Shown one piece after another: positions 17,184 through 25,369 of a stretch of 64,000 nucleotides of DNA. The position numbers were made by a program, and so were the translations under genes. The stretch comes from Microvirga sp. TS319. Lineage in GTDB: Bacteria; Pseudomonadota; Alphaproteobacteria; Rhizobiales; Beijerinckiaceae. Position 1 is the first letter of the stretch, and every line of letters starts with the position of its first letter. The stretch is taken from positions 2,083,001 through 2,147,000 of the forward strand of contig NZ_JBGGGT010000002.1 of assembly GCF_041276405.1 (NCBI RefSeq), in the 5' to 3' direction. A model generated the notes under the pieces. The model was not told the origin of the DNA and searched no databases. It saw nothing but the letters and a program-made list of their open reading frames with translations.

Positions 17184-18967
17184 GGCCGTACACATTTGAA
17201 GATTGGAGGTTGGGAAAGCCGCTTCCGAGATCATGGGACGCTGCCGACGCGGTTGACGACGGCTGGAGCAAGGACGATCTCGACAACTTCATGCGCGCCA
17301 CGGTGCGGCCTTGGTCGCCGGACCTGGAGCAGACGCCTCCTCCTACGTCGAAGGAGGAGCCATTAGAGCGGTCCCTGCCGTCTGCCAGTCACCCCGGTCC
17401 CATCGCGGGCCCTGTAAGCGACAGTTCACTCCTCACCCACCAGCCTAAGCCAGTGATCCAGTATGTTGACTGCGAGTTGCCTCGCATCGTGAACATGGCT
17501 TGCGAGGAGGCGGTGAAAGCTGATGCCCAGCTATACGCCCGTGGTACATCGCTAGTCCGCCCTGTCACCATCTACGGCACGACCACCAGCCGAGGCGTGA
17601 AGCGAGCGGAAGGCGCGACGGTCCTCGTTCCGGTCGAAAAGCCCGCCTTGGTCGAGGTCCTGACGAGCTTGATTGACTGGCAGCGGTTTGACGGCCGTAA
17701 GACCGATTGGAAGCCTGTTGCTTGCCCGCCGGTCGTCGCAGATACGATCCTCGCCCGCCGTGGCGATTGGCCGTTCCACCAGTTGAATGCGGTTGTCTCC
17801 GCGCCAACGATGCGGCCTGACGGTACGATCCTGAATGTGCCGGGCTTCGATTACGAAACAGGAATCCTATTCGCCTCTGAGCTGACATGGCCGCAAGTGC
17901 CGGATCGCCCTACGATGGAAGAGGCGTCAGATGCCCTCGGGCATCTCGAGGATCTGGTCGAGGACTTTCCGTTCGTAGACGCGTCAGATCGCGCAGCGGC
18001 CCTTGCGATGATCCTTACCGCTCTCGCCCGTCCTTGCCTGCCGTCCGCCCCGATGTTCTGTGTGAATGCTCCGACGCCCGGGACGGGGAAGAGCAAGCTG
18101 GTTGATATCGCCGCGATCCTCGCGACCGGCCAAACGGCCTCCGTCCTATCTGCGCCCCGTGAGGAGGCCGAGATGCAGAAGCAACTCGGGGCCACCCTGA
18201 TGGCAGGAGATGCCTTCATTACCCTCGATAATATCGAGTATCCGCTTCGCTCAGAATTCCTCTGTCAGGTGCTCACGCAAGGCTCTGTAGCGGTGCGGGT
18301 GCTGGGGGAGAGCCGCACGTTGAAACTACCAACCTGTGCGACGTTCTGCGCAACGGGCAACAGCTTGCGCATTGCCGGGGATCTGACCCGGCGCGTGGTG
18401 ATGATCAACCTGGACGCGGGCATGGAGCGGCCTGAGGAGCGCGTGTTCGACGTGGATGTCCTTGAGACGGCGAGGAGGCAGCGCGTTCGCCTCGTGACGG
18501 CGGCTCTGACCATCCTTCGCGCCTTCGTGGCGCACAGAGCCCCCAAGATCGTTCCGGCCTTGGGCTCGTTTGAAGGCTGGTCAAACCTCGTACGCTCGGC
18601 TCTGATGTGGCTGGGCAAGGCCGATCCTCTCGGCAATACCGAGAAGGTGCGTGAGAACGATCCGGAGCGAGAGAGGACAGCCTCAATCCTCTCCGCCCTG
18701 CCTGCTGGCAAGGATTGGACCGCCGCCGAGATCGGAAAGAAGATCCAGCAGAGGCCCGGACTGGACGCAGAGGACGCAGAGGTCCGAGAGCATGAGGCGC
18801 TTGCTGAAGCGCTCGGGGAGTTCATGGAACGCAACGGGCAGTTCAATGCGGTCCGGTTCGGTCACTTTCTCAGAAAGCACATGGGGCGGATCATCGACGG
18901 CAAGCGGATCGTGAGCCGAGGGAAAGACCGTAACAAAATTGCTATGTGGGCTGTTGAAGACATCTAA
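17180..18967 (+). CDS. Replication-type ATPase/helicase-like protein of the island
   Basis: A 595-residue protein. The C-terminal half has a P-loop, NAPTPGTGKSKLVDIAA (near residue 300), a Walker-B-like AFITLDNIEYP, and TCATFCATGNSLRIAGDL with an arginine-rich RRVVMINLD, as in primase-linked or superfamily-3-like helicases of phages and islands. The end (WTAAEIGKKIQQ, VRFGHFLRKHMGRIIDGKRI) looks like a winged-helix DNA-binding part. No prim-pol catalytic residues were recognised in the first 200 residues, which include a proline-rich linker. It probably unwinds the island origin. A 4-bp overlap links it to the zinc-ribbon gene. Confidence 0.7.
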   Translation: MRPYTFEDWRLGKPLPRSWDAADAVDDGWSKDDLDNFMRATVRPWSPDLEQTPPPTSKEEPLERSLPSASHPGPIAGPVSDSSLLTHQPKPVIQYVDCELPRIVNMACEEAVKADAQLYARGTSLVRPVTIYGTTTSRGVKRAEGATVLVPVEKPALVEVLTSLIDWQRFDGRKTDWKPVACPPVVADTILARRGDWPFHQLNAVVSAPTMRPDGTILNVPGFDYETGILFASELTWPQVPDRPTMEEASDALGHLEDLVEDFPFVDASDRAAALAMILTALARPCLPSAPMFCVNAPTPGTGKSKLVDIAAILATGQTASVLSAPREEAEMQKQLGATLMAGDAFITLDNIEYPLRSEFLCQVLTQGSVAVRVLGESRTLKLPTCATFCATGNSLRIAGDLTRRVVMINLDAGMERPEERVFDVDVLETARRQRVRLVTAALTILRAFVAHRAPKIVPALGSFEGWSNLVRSALMWLGKADPLGNTEKVRENDPERERTASILSALPAGKDWTAAEIGKKIQQRPGLDAEDAEVREHEALAEALGEFMERNGQFNAVRFGHFLRKHMGRIIDGKRIVSRGKDRNKIAMWAVEDI

Positions 18968-19036
18968 GAGGTAAGTATGCCTCAAGCTGGAATCTTCTAT
19001 ATTGCATCTAGGCTATCATTCCCGGCGGATCCTTGA

Positions 19037-20143
19037 ATGCAGTATGACGCTATTACCCTGGATACGAACATCTTTGTCGCCGATGGGCTGAGGCTGGAAA
19101 GCGGTATCCTCGCGCAGATGTCACAGTTCAAGTCACGCTCGGAAAAGATCATCCTCTCTGAGGTAGTTCTGCGTGAGGTGACGCAAAAGCTGCAGGAGCG
19201 CGCTGGTGAAGCGAGGAGGGATCTCAAGAAAGCTCTCCGAGCGGCCTCAACAAGTGGAATAATCGACAGCGGCAAAGCCGATGATCTTCAGAAGCTTTAT
19301 GATTTGGCCCTGCCGGAAGGCGATGCCGCTGAGGCGAGGATCAAGCAGTTCCAGCAGGCAACCGGTTTTGAGACCATAACATCTAGAGATGTGGAGGTGT
19401 CTGACCTGGTAGATATGTATTTCGGACTTAAGCCTCCATTCGAAAAGTCCGAAGCGAAGAAGGCAGAGTTCCCCGACGCTATTGCTCTGATCTCTATCAA
19501 CGAATGGGCTAAGGCGCATGGCTTGAAAGTTTTGGCCATCTCGCTTGATGAGGGATGGAAGCGGTACGCTGAAGGATCCGAGTTCCTTGATGTTGAAGGT
19601 GATCTCTCTAGAGCTTTAGCGACCTTCCAGGAGCATACTGAGCGAGCTCAGAAATTCCTTGAGGAACTGCTACAGGCCCTGGCTAGAAACGAACAGCCGG
19701 AGATGATGGGCCAGATTGTAGATGAGCTTGCTGACGATGTGGGCGCATTAAGTCCCTATCCCGAGGCCGTTACCCCGTTTGAATGTGATATCGACCAAGT
19801 AGACTTGGCTTTCACAGATTTCACCTTCAACTCGGATGAGGTGATACTCGTGAACGTCGGCAGAGAGGAGATTGTTGCGAAGGTTGGGATTGAGGTCGAG
19901 GCAAGAGCTGAGGCAAGCTATTCGCTTTCGATCCGGGACTCGATCGACAATGATTATGTCTCCATCGGAGGCGGGTCGGTCGACGTTCCAGTAAAATTCA
20001 AGGCTTCTGCTCTTCTCACCCTCATAGGGCCATTTGGTGAGAGGCCCGAGGAAGTTGAGATTGACCGGATCGAGCTGGTAGATGCGCCGAGGTATATCAA
20101 CCTAGGAGTAATCGACATCTTTGAGGCGGAATATGAAGAGTGA
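19037..20143 (+). CDS. PIN-domain putative ribonuclease (DUF4935-like)
   Basis: A 368-residue protein. The first 190 residues form a PIN nuclease domain: first acidic residue in ITLDTNIFVADG, then LSEVVLREVTQKL, FPDAIALISINEW and VLAISLDEGWKRYA give the expected metal-binding acidic residues. The remaining 170 residues, with many short beta strands (YVSIGGGSVDVPVKF), are unknown. PIN proteins of this size occur as lone genes in mobile islands and may cut RNA or tRNA on infection; there is no small antitoxin beside it, so a simple VapBC pair is unlikely. The start ATG 19037 follows GGCGGA. Confidence 0.7.
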   Translation: MQYDAITLDTNIFVADGLRLESGILAQMSQFKSRSEKIILSEVVLREVTQKLQERAGEARRDLKKALRAASTSGIIDSGKADDLQKLYDLALPEGDAAEARIKQFQQATGFETITSRDVEVSDLVDMYFGLKPPFEKSEAKKAEFPDAIALISINEWAKAHGLKVLAISLDEGWKRYAEGSEFLDVEGDLSRALATFQEHTERAQKFLEELLQALARNEQPEMMGQIVDELADDVGALSPYPEAVTPFECDIDQVDLAFTDFTFNSDEVILVNVGREEIVAKVGIEVEARAEASYSLSIRDSIDNDYVSIGGGSVDVPVKFKASALLTLIGPFGERPEEVEIDRIELVDAPRYINLGVIDIFEAEYEE

Positions 20144-20254
20144 TAATTCCGATTGCGGAGGTGCACGCCCTGAAGACAATTGTGACGCTGGTTAGGCCTC
20201 GCCGAAGCCACACTTCGGGGCTGGGTATGACGCCCACGGAGCACTTGTTCCAAT

Positions 20255-20395
20255 CTGCGGGTGATGCGGGTGATTGCGGGTGTTGTTGTCTACTAAGCGC
20301 GAAAATTCGTATAGGGGGTTCTATAAGAGGGTATAAGAGCGAATATTCATGGGAAGCCGGAAACATCACCCGCACCCCCCGCATCACCCGCAACC
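20255..20395. repeat. Long imperfect inverted repeat built of GGGTGAT-type units
   Basis: Three GCGGGTG units at about 20257-20283 (TGCGGGTGATGCGGGTGATT) face three CACCCGC units at 20367-20393 on the other side of an A/T-rich 80-bp loop. The arms are about 30 nt and pair almost fully. The stretch lies between the PIN gene and a convergent membrane-protein gene. It could be a large hairpin terminator or an iteron-like origin element; the frame that crosses it (20140-20508) does not look like a protein. Confidence 0.55.
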
Positions 20396-20415
20396 GCTCT
20401 GGGTCTAGGCACCCT

Positions 20416-20844
20416 TCATTTTATATCGGGCTCATCAGTCTCAGGTTTCGGTTGCCATTGCGCTTTGACCTTCAGGCGGCAGTAATCCATCACGAGACAG
20501 TGAAATAAGATTGCGGCAATTGCAGACCCGCTGAAGCTAAGCGCCTCCCTGGTTGATACCCATTCTCCGTCATTTATGCTGCCCCAGCTCTTGGGCATCC
20601 ATGAAAGGCCAGTATAGAAACCGCTATAGGCGAACACGCCGTAGCCGATGAACGCTGCGGCGACGACCGCGTAGTCGCGTTTACGCGGATAAAGTCCCCT
20701 GAGCCCTTCGGGCGGGGCAATCTCATTGCACATAACAAGGAGCCTTTGCGGATTGCTCCAGGATATCCATAGGGCCCAGACGGCAGCGATGACCGGAACG
20801 GCGTAAACCAAACCCAGCACGATGGCAGCGATCTTAGGTGACAT
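20416..20844 (-). CDS. Small membrane protein, unknown
   Basis: A 142-residue protein with three likely membrane helices: IAAIVLGLVYAVPVIAAVWA, YAVVAAAFIGYGVFAYSGFY and ALSFSGSAIAAILFHCLVMD. No family is recognised. It is the first of two minus-strand genes in the island, opposite to the phage-structural run, as lysogeny or exclusion genes often are; that role is only a guess. ATG 20844 is preceded by GAGAG; GTG at 20850 is an alternative start. Confidence 0.55.
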   Translation of the reverse strand: MSPKIAAIVLGLVYAVPVIAAVWALWISWSNPQRLLVMCNEIAPPEGLRGLYPRKRDYAVVAAAFIGYGVFAYSGFYTGLSWMPKSWGSINDGEWVSTREALSFSGSAIAAILFHCLVMDYCRLKVKAQWQPKPETDEPDIK

Positions 20845-20882
20845 GCGCACTCTCTCAGTCAGCGGCGGAGGGAGCGTATGCT

Positions 20883-21023
20883 ATGCCCGAGAAGCCATCA
20901 AGGCGTGGCCCAATGTCAGTGAGTGGTGGCCTCAACCTTTCGCGTGGGAAACCAGAGGGCAACGTAGTAAAACGTAGGCTGGCCCAACTGGATGACCCCG
21001 AAACAGGCGCGTTTCGTAGATGA
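20883..21023 (+). CDS. Possible 46-residue protein ahead of the small terminase
   Basis: ATG at 20883 follows a strong ribosome site, GGAGGGAGC, and opens a 46-residue frame (MPEKPSRRGPMSVSGGLN...) that ends 32 bp inside the terminase gene in another frame. The product is basic and glycine-rich with no known domain. Its main role may be to load ribosomes for the terminase gene. The overlap and short length make it uncertain. Confidence 0.35.
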   Translation: MPEKPSRRGPMSVSGGLNLSRGKPEGNVVKRRLAQLDDPETGAFRR

Positions 21024-21807
21024 ATACCTTGTGGATCTGAACGGCGCTCAGGCCGTGATCCGCGCCGGGTACTCTCCAAAGAACCCTGATGTGCAGGCGG
21101 CTCAGCTCTTTGCGCGGCCAGAGATCGTCGCCGCAATCCAAGACGCGATGAGCAAGCGCGCGGACAGGCTGGAGATCACCTCTGAACGCGTCCTGGAAGA
21201 GATCGCAGCCATGGCGTTCTACGACCCAGCTGATCTCATGGTCGATGTCGAACCAGAAGAGGGGGAGGAGAATAGCCCACTCGTCGTTAATGGCCGCACG
21301 GTCCTCGGTCTGCGCGGTCCTCATGACATTCAGCGCCTGCCGGAAAACGTTCGCCGCGCAATCGTCGGCTGGGGCTATGACCGCAACCAGAACTTCACGG
21401 TGAAGCTGGCGGACAAATCGAAGGCGCTCGATCAGCTCGCGCGTCACCTGTCCCTCTACAACGACAAGCTGGCAATTGACGGGCTCGATAGTTTGGCTGA
21501 GCGCCTGGCGCGAGCGTCCAAACGGGGAGAGCGGGAACCTGCCCCTGTCTCGCCCGCGTCTATACCGGACTCTACACCGCATCCGCTGCATGAGCGCCTG
21601 CGTCGTGTCACGGCGCACGAAAGCCGTGTGCCCGCACCCAAAGGCGATTGGGAGCCCCCGAAGGCGCAGAGGCCTAACCCGGAGCAACCCAAGCCCCCTC
21701 AGTATCAACCCATCCTGCCGGTCTCGTGGCTAACACAGAGCGGTCAGGTCGATGTTGAGTACGACCCAAGCGCTGGCTTCCCCGACTACACCCGAAAGCA
21801 CAAGTGA
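20992..21807 (+). CDS. Phage terminase small subunit
   Basis: A 271-residue DNA-recognition subunit of a phage packaging enzyme. The N-terminal helix-turn-helix unit is typical of the Terminase_2 family: MTPKQARFVDEYLVDL, GAQAVIRAGYSPKNPDVQA, and RPEIVAAIQDAMSKRAD. The middle (VLEEIAAMAFYDPADLM, KLADKSKALDQLARHLSLY) also follows the family. The last 90 residues are proline-rich and end in FPDYTRKHK. It should bind pac or cos DNA and hand it to a large subunit, but no large-subunit gene is present in the island. An in-frame stop at 20968-20970 rules out a longer start. Confidence 0.9.
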   Translation: MTPKQARFVDEYLVDLNGAQAVIRAGYSPKNPDVQAAQLFARPEIVAAIQDAMSKRADRLEITSERVLEEIAAMAFYDPADLMVDVEPEEGEENSPLVVNGRTVLGLRGPHDIQRLPENVRRAIVGWGYDRNQNFTVKLADKSKALDQLARHLSLYNDKLAIDGLDSLAERLARASKRGEREPAPVSPASIPDSTPHPLHERLRRVTAHESRVPAPKGDWEPPKAQRPNPEQPKPPQYQPILPVSWLTQSGQVDVEYDPSAGFPDYTRKHK

Positions 21808-21818
21808 AAGGCTCTCCA

Positions 21819-22112
21819 ATGGCAACAGTCTCTCAGCATGCGGCCGCCATCGTGGCCCTGGCACAACAGGCGGATGGCCTCGTCAGCCAGTTCCGCCAGT
21901 TAATGGCTAACATCGAAGCCGAGGAAGCTGCTCTCGTAAAAGAGGCACGGATGGGCGGAGTTGATATGGCGTCCGACGCTATCGCCGGACGTCGCAGGCT
22001 CGGCCACTACGCCCACTTGCTGGCTGGGTATCCTGCCGGGGCAGCGCTTCCGCGAGAACATTCAAAAACTGTGACTGAACTTGCGACCTACGTTTGGTCG
22101 GAATTCCTTTGA
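21819..22112 (+). CDS. Short helical phage protein, unknown
   Basis: A 97-residue mostly helical protein (ATVSQHAAAIVALAQQADGL...). No family is recognised. ATG 21819 has AAAGG upstream; a GTG at 21804 would overlap the terminase stop. It lies 11 bp after the terminase gene and is followed 9 bp later by the next gene, in a compact structural-gene run. Confidence 0.6.
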   Translation: MATVSQHAAAIVALAQQADGLVSQFRQLMANIEAEEAALVKEARMGGVDMASDAIAGRRRLGHYAHLLAGYPAGAALPREHSKTVTELATYVWSEFL

Positions 22113-22121
22113 GGTGCAGCC

Positions 22122-22721
22122 GTGACCGATACCAAAGCAACTTACACGCCCGCTAGCTCTGCCCACATCAGCGGGCAGCTTTCCGCTCTTGCGTCCGTTC
22201 TGAGGGGCCTTGAGCATGAGGCGGCAACGCTCTCACTTTCAGCCGTCAGCGGCGACCAAGAGGCTGCACGGCGGCTGGCGGAGATCCGCGCGAAACTCGA
22301 TGGCGCTCGGGCTGATCGTGTCGTCTTGGAAACTGCCCGCAAGCAAGCGCTCCAAGCTGAAGCAGATGCCTTTGTCGCTGCGGCGACTAATGGCAAAGCC
22401 CGGCGCTTGGCTGAAGCACGGGAGAACGCCGAACGCCTGCTTGTCACTGCCAGTACGGCCGATGCCTTGATTTCGGATCTGAAGGCAGTCCTTGCGGATC
22501 TGAACAGGACCGAAGCGGACGTGTGGACCTCGTTGCGTCTTGCCCATGTGATGCCTCCCGGTGAACTCATTGGCCGCAAGGGAATCTCCAGGCACGTTGT
22601 GGACACCCTCAAGGCCTTTGCGGACGGGCGGGACAACTTCCGCAACGACAAACGTACGACCTCAGAGGTTGCCGAAATCGGCTGGAATTTCCTGCTTGAA
22701 GACGAAGAGGAGGCCGCGTGA
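22122..22721 (+). CDS. Coiled-coil phage protein, unknown
   Basis: A 199-residue protein dominated by alanine-, leucine- and arginine-rich helices (residues 10-130, for example EAARRLAEIRAKLDGARADR), likely a coiled coil. No enzyme motif is seen. The GTG start follows GAGGTG. Its stop overlaps the next start (TGATG). In this position of a podovirus-like run such proteins are often virion or assembly factors; that is an inference. Confidence 0.6.
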   Translation: MTDTKATYTPASSAHISGQLSALASVLRGLEHEAATLSLSAVSGDQEAARRLAEIRAKLDGARADRVVLETARKQALQAEADAFVAAATNGKARRLAEARENAERLLVTASTADALISDLKAVLADLNRTEADVWTSLRLAHVMPPGELIGRKGISRHVVDTLKAFADGRDNFRNDKRTTSEVAEIGWNFLLEDEEEAA

Positions 22722-23323
22722 TGCCTGAGTTTGATGCGGCCTCCGTTCTCTTCCCCAACGACACTCCGTCGAAGCCAATCGAGGTGCCGGACGGTCCGGT
22801 ACAGGTCCATCGGGCCGAGCAGCGGCTTGCGACCGATCCCGCCCGCGACAATGCAGGAGACACTGCCAGTCAGCTTTTCAGCACGGAAGGAAAGCCTTTC
22901 GAGGGCGGCGCTGTGACGGACTTCTTTGACGGGTTTGCCCTTTCCGCTGCCGGAGACGGCGACACGGATAGAGCCAGCGCATTGCAATCTGCCAGTGAGG
23001 CCCTGGTGTCCGACTTCAAATCTGCTGGAACTGACAGCGCCGATCTGGCGGAAGCGTTTGCCATCGTTAAGGAACGGCAAGCCGACACGATGGCCGGTCC
23101 CGTCTCGGCTGAAAAGCTGCAAGAGGATTTCGCCTCAGCCATGGCATCACTTGAAACAGATGGCGTCACTATCGCCGATATCGACCTTGCCCGGCGTTTC
23201 GTGGCCGATCTCGAAAGAAAGGCACCTGGCACCATGGCTAGCCTTGAGGCAACGGGGGCAGGCAACGACCCCCGACTGATCCGCAAGGCGATTTCTGAGG
23301 CGAAGCGCAGAGGCTATCGATGA
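22721..23323 (+). CDS. Possible scaffold-like phage protein
   Basis: A 200-residue acidic protein. The end, TGAGNDPRLIRKAISEAKRR, resembles the GxGNxPxxIR tail common in phage head scaffolding and capsid-linked proteins; the rest is low in recognisable motifs. ATG 22721 is coupled to the upstream stop and preceded by GAGGAGG. If it is a scaffold, its capsid partner is missing from the island. Confidence 0.4.
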   Translation: MPEFDAASVLFPNDTPSKPIEVPDGPVQVHRAEQRLATDPARDNAGDTASQLFSTEGKPFEGGAVTDFFDGFALSAAGDGDTDRASALQSASEALVSDFKSAGTDSADLAEAFAIVKERQADTMAGPVSAEKLQEDFASAMASLETDGVTIADIDLARRFVADLERKAPGTMASLEATGAGNDPRLIRKAISEAKRRGYR

Positions 23324-23391
23324 CCGCATGGTTGTGCACCTTCGCGTCCTTCGCTCTCATCATCGTCGTGATCCTAGGATTGCTGCCATGA
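23320..23391 (+). CDS. 23-residue membrane microprotein coupled at both ends
   Basis: The frame MTAWLCTFASFALIIVVI... ends in LGLLP and is a single hydrophobic helix. Its ATG overlaps the previous stop (ATGA at 23320-23323) and its stop overlaps the next start (ATGA at 23388-23391). Such exact double coupling is unlikely by chance and argues that it is translated. Function unknown. Confidence 0.5.
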   Translation: MTAWLCTFASFALIIVVILGLLP

Positions 23392-23726
23392 CCGATCATC
23401 TCGTCAGCGTTCCGTGCCCGTGCTGCAAGCAGCCGGTGAACGCTCCATCGCTGGATATTGTGATCGACCATTACGGGTTGCGACCATTAGAGGGGCGCGT
23501 TCTCTCCGCGATCTGGCGCGGCAAGGGCATGCCCGTCATGGCGGAAAGAGTTTTCGACATAATGTATGCGGATGCCCCGGACGGCGGCCCAGAACCGTCG
23601 CGTATGTATGCGGCCTTCAAGGTCTCCCTGTGCCACGTTCGGCAGAAGCTCAAGGGGTCCGGTATCTCTATCGAGAGCGTGGGATACCGTAGAGGCTTCC
23701 GCCTTCAGATTTCCACGAAAGGTTAG
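23388..23726 (+). CDS. Zinc-finger plus winged-helix DNA-binding protein
   Basis: A 112-residue protein. CPCCKQPV near residue 10 is half of a zinc site. The rest looks like an OmpR/PhoB-type winged helix: LEGRVLSAIWRGKGMPVMAE, RMYAAFKVSLCHVRQKLKGS and IESVGYRRGFRLQI end in the usual wing. There is no receiver domain, so it is a stand-alone DNA binder, possibly a late-gene regulator. The start is ATG 23388, in a 4-bp overlap with the microprotein. Confidence 0.65.
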   Translation: MTDHLVSVPCPCCKQPVNAPSLDIVIDHYGLRPLEGRVLSAIWRGKGMPVMAERVFDIMYADAPDGGPEPSRMYAAFKVSLCHVRQKLKGSGISIESVGYRRGFRLQISTKG

Positions 23727-23729
23727 CCC

Positions 23730-24200
23730 ATGGCCGGTCCTGACATCCAGATCGTTCTAGCCCGCGCCTGCCATATCCGAACCATCGCCCGACGCATGCG
23801 CAAGGCGGATCGTGAGGAGGTGTTTGCGGCCTCGGGTAAATCACCTGCCGGGGCCCTGATCTATTCCCTGCGCAAGTCGGCACATGCCTGGACGGCGTTA
23901 GTAGACGGCAGGCCCGAAGTTATGTTTGGCGTCGGGGATATCTCGGTCATCGGCGGCGTCGGTGCGCCCTGGCTTCTCGGGACGGATGCCGTCGAAACTC
24001 ACTATGTCGCCTTCCTGCGCCGGTCGGTCGATTTCAGAGATCAACTATTCCGACGCTATCCAATCATGAGGAATTTCGTGGATGACCGGAACAAGGCGTC
24101 CAAGCGGTGGCTGCAATGGCTCGGCGCTCGGATGACTGATCCAGTCGAAATGGGCGGGCATCCATTCCGCCTCTTTGAATTGAGGTCTGCCAATGTGTGA
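23730..24200 (+). CDS. Internal virion protein A-like (DUF2833-type)
   Basis: A 156-residue protein of the type found before internal core proteins in podoviruses. Recognisable parts are HIRTIARRMRKADREEVFAA, the hydrophobic MFGVGDISVIGGVGAPWLLG, VAFLRRSVDFRDQLFRRYP and NKASKRWLQWLGARM, which follow a GNAT-like fold. In T7-like phages the matching protein (gp13) helps build the internal core. Here it overlaps the next gene by 8 bp, in the usual phage order. Confidence 0.7.
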   Translation: MAGPDIQIVLARACHIRTIARRMRKADREEVFAASGKSPAGALIYSLRKSAHAWTALVDGRPEVMFGVGDISVIGGVGAPWLLGTDAVETHYVAFLRRSVDFRDQLFRRYPIMRNFVDDRNKASKRWLQWLGARMTDPVEMGGHPFRLFELRSANV

Positions 24201-24735
24201 ACTGACTGCTATCCTGACGCTCGGCTCTACCCTCTTAGGAGCAGCCGGCCAAATTCAGCAGGCCAACGCGACCGCTGCAGCAAGCAAGTACAACGCCCAG
24301 GTCGCCGAGATGAACTCCCAGATTGCGGAGAACCGCGCCAAGTCCACCATCGAGGCGGGCGCTCGGGACGAGCAAATGAAGCGCCAACAGGTTCAGCAGG
24401 TCCTGGGCCAACAACAGGCAGGCATGGCAGCCAATGGCGTAGATCTGACGTTTGGTTCTCCGCTCGATACCATTACGGACACGGCAGTCCTTGGCGAGCT
24501 GGACGCCCTGACGATCCGCACGAACACCTACCGCGAGGCATACAATGCCCGCGTCGATGCGGCCAACCAGCGGGCGGGCGCGGAACTCTATCGCGGACAG
24601 GCAAAGTCGGCCCAGTCAGGCGGATACATTGGTGCGTTCGGAACGATCCTAGGCGGGGCTGGCAAGGCTTACGGACAATACAAGAAACCCGGCTCCGCTC
24701 CGTATGGATCTGGCGGCGTCGGCACATACTATTGA
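24193..24735 (+). CDS. Internal virion protein B-like
   Basis: A 180-residue protein with a short hydrophobic start (LTAILTLGSTLLGAAGQIQQ), a long glutamine/alanine-rich helix and a glycine-rich end (GAFGTILGGAGKAYGQYKK). This pattern and the place after the protein A-like gene match the gp14-type internal virion proteins of podoviruses, which enter the cell envelope during DNA ejection. It is followed by a broken third internal-protein gene. Confidence 0.6.
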   Translation: MCELTAILTLGSTLLGAAGQIQQANATAAASKYNAQVAEMNSQIAENRAKSTIEAGARDEQMKRQQVQQVLGQQQAGMAANGVDLTFGSPLDTITDTAVLGELDALTIRTNTYREAYNARVDAANQRAGAELYRGQAKSAQSGGYIGAFGTILGGAGKAYGQYKKPGSAPYGSGGVGTYY

Positions 24736-24745
24736 GGATAAAAAC

Positions 24746-24851
24746 TTGGTCACAGTCCCTACCTATCAGCGGAACGTCTCGCTTCGTCTACAGGCCAGGG
24801 GATTGACGTGCGAGCCTCGCCGGAAGCCTTTGGCGCGGATGTCGGATGCGC
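24746..24851 (+). pseudogene. Broken 5' end of a third internal virion protein gene
   Basis: GAGGATAAAAAC lies before a TTG at 24746, which opens VTVPTYQRNVSLR. Near 24790 the sense moves to another frame, where GQGIDVRASPEAFGADVG continues. Both pieces together look like the start of a gp15-type internal protein. After about 35 codons the homology ends where the convergent gene at 24851 begins. So the large third core gene was frameshifted and cut away. Confidence 0.5.
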
Positions 24852-25369
24852 TACTCCTCAGACGGCATCCATGGCTTCAGCGGGCTCCTTGAATAAAATA
24901 CCTTAACCGTCCCTTTGCAGTTGTCGCAGGCGTAAGTCGAGTATTCACCTCTTCCCCCTCTTGGTGTCGTGTCCTGCCCCTTGAACTGAAGGAACGACTT
25001 TTGTCGCCTACTGAAACAATTGGCGCATAGCCAATGAGGAGGCTCGCCGCTCTCCATTCCTGGCTTGAGCATATAAGCGAATGATCCACGGTCGATAGGC
25101 TTTAGCTCGTAGCGCTGCTTCTCACTTTCCCAGTCTTTAAGCTGCATAACCTCTTGTTCAAGGTCGCGGATTCGCTGCAGGGCCACCGTTTGCGCGTCTT
25201 GTGCTGCCGCAAGTGCCTCGCGGGCTTCGAAGATCCGTTCCTGGAGGTCGAGCTTAACTTCATTGATGGCCGCCAGCGTGTTGGCGGCATTTAGGCCCTT
25301 CACGATGTCCGTCGCCGCCTTGAGGCTGCTAAGGCCTGCGGTGATCTCTGCAAGCATACTGTTCCCCAT
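24851..25369 (-). CDS. Coiled-coil / zinc-ribbon protein, unknown
   Basis: A 172-residue protein of a type seen repeatedly in proteobacterial genomes and islands. A helical first half (LNAANTLAAINEVKLDLQER, then QRIRDLEQEVMQLKDWESEK) is followed by a treble-clef-like zinc ribbon with CANC and CDNC about 35 residues apart. The start is ATG 25369 because the family begins with the short MGNSMLAEI-type segment; an ATG at 25477 gives an unlikely extension. Its direction is opposite to the phage run, and it shares a divergent promoter region with the gene at 25682. Confidence 0.6.
   Translation of the reverse strand: MGNSMLAEITAGLSSLKAATDIVKGLNAANTLAAINEVKLDLQERIFEAREALAAAQDAQTVALQRIRDLEQEVMQLKDWESEKQRYELKPIDRGSFAYMLKPGMESGEPPHWLCANCFSRRQKSFLQFKGQDTTPRGGRGEYSTYACDNCKGTVKVFYSRSPLKPWMPSEE

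Noticed and set aside
20140-20508. 122-residue frame after the PIN gene
   Set aside because: It crosses the long inverted repeat and the end of the convergent membrane-protein gene; low-complexity and without a ribosome site.
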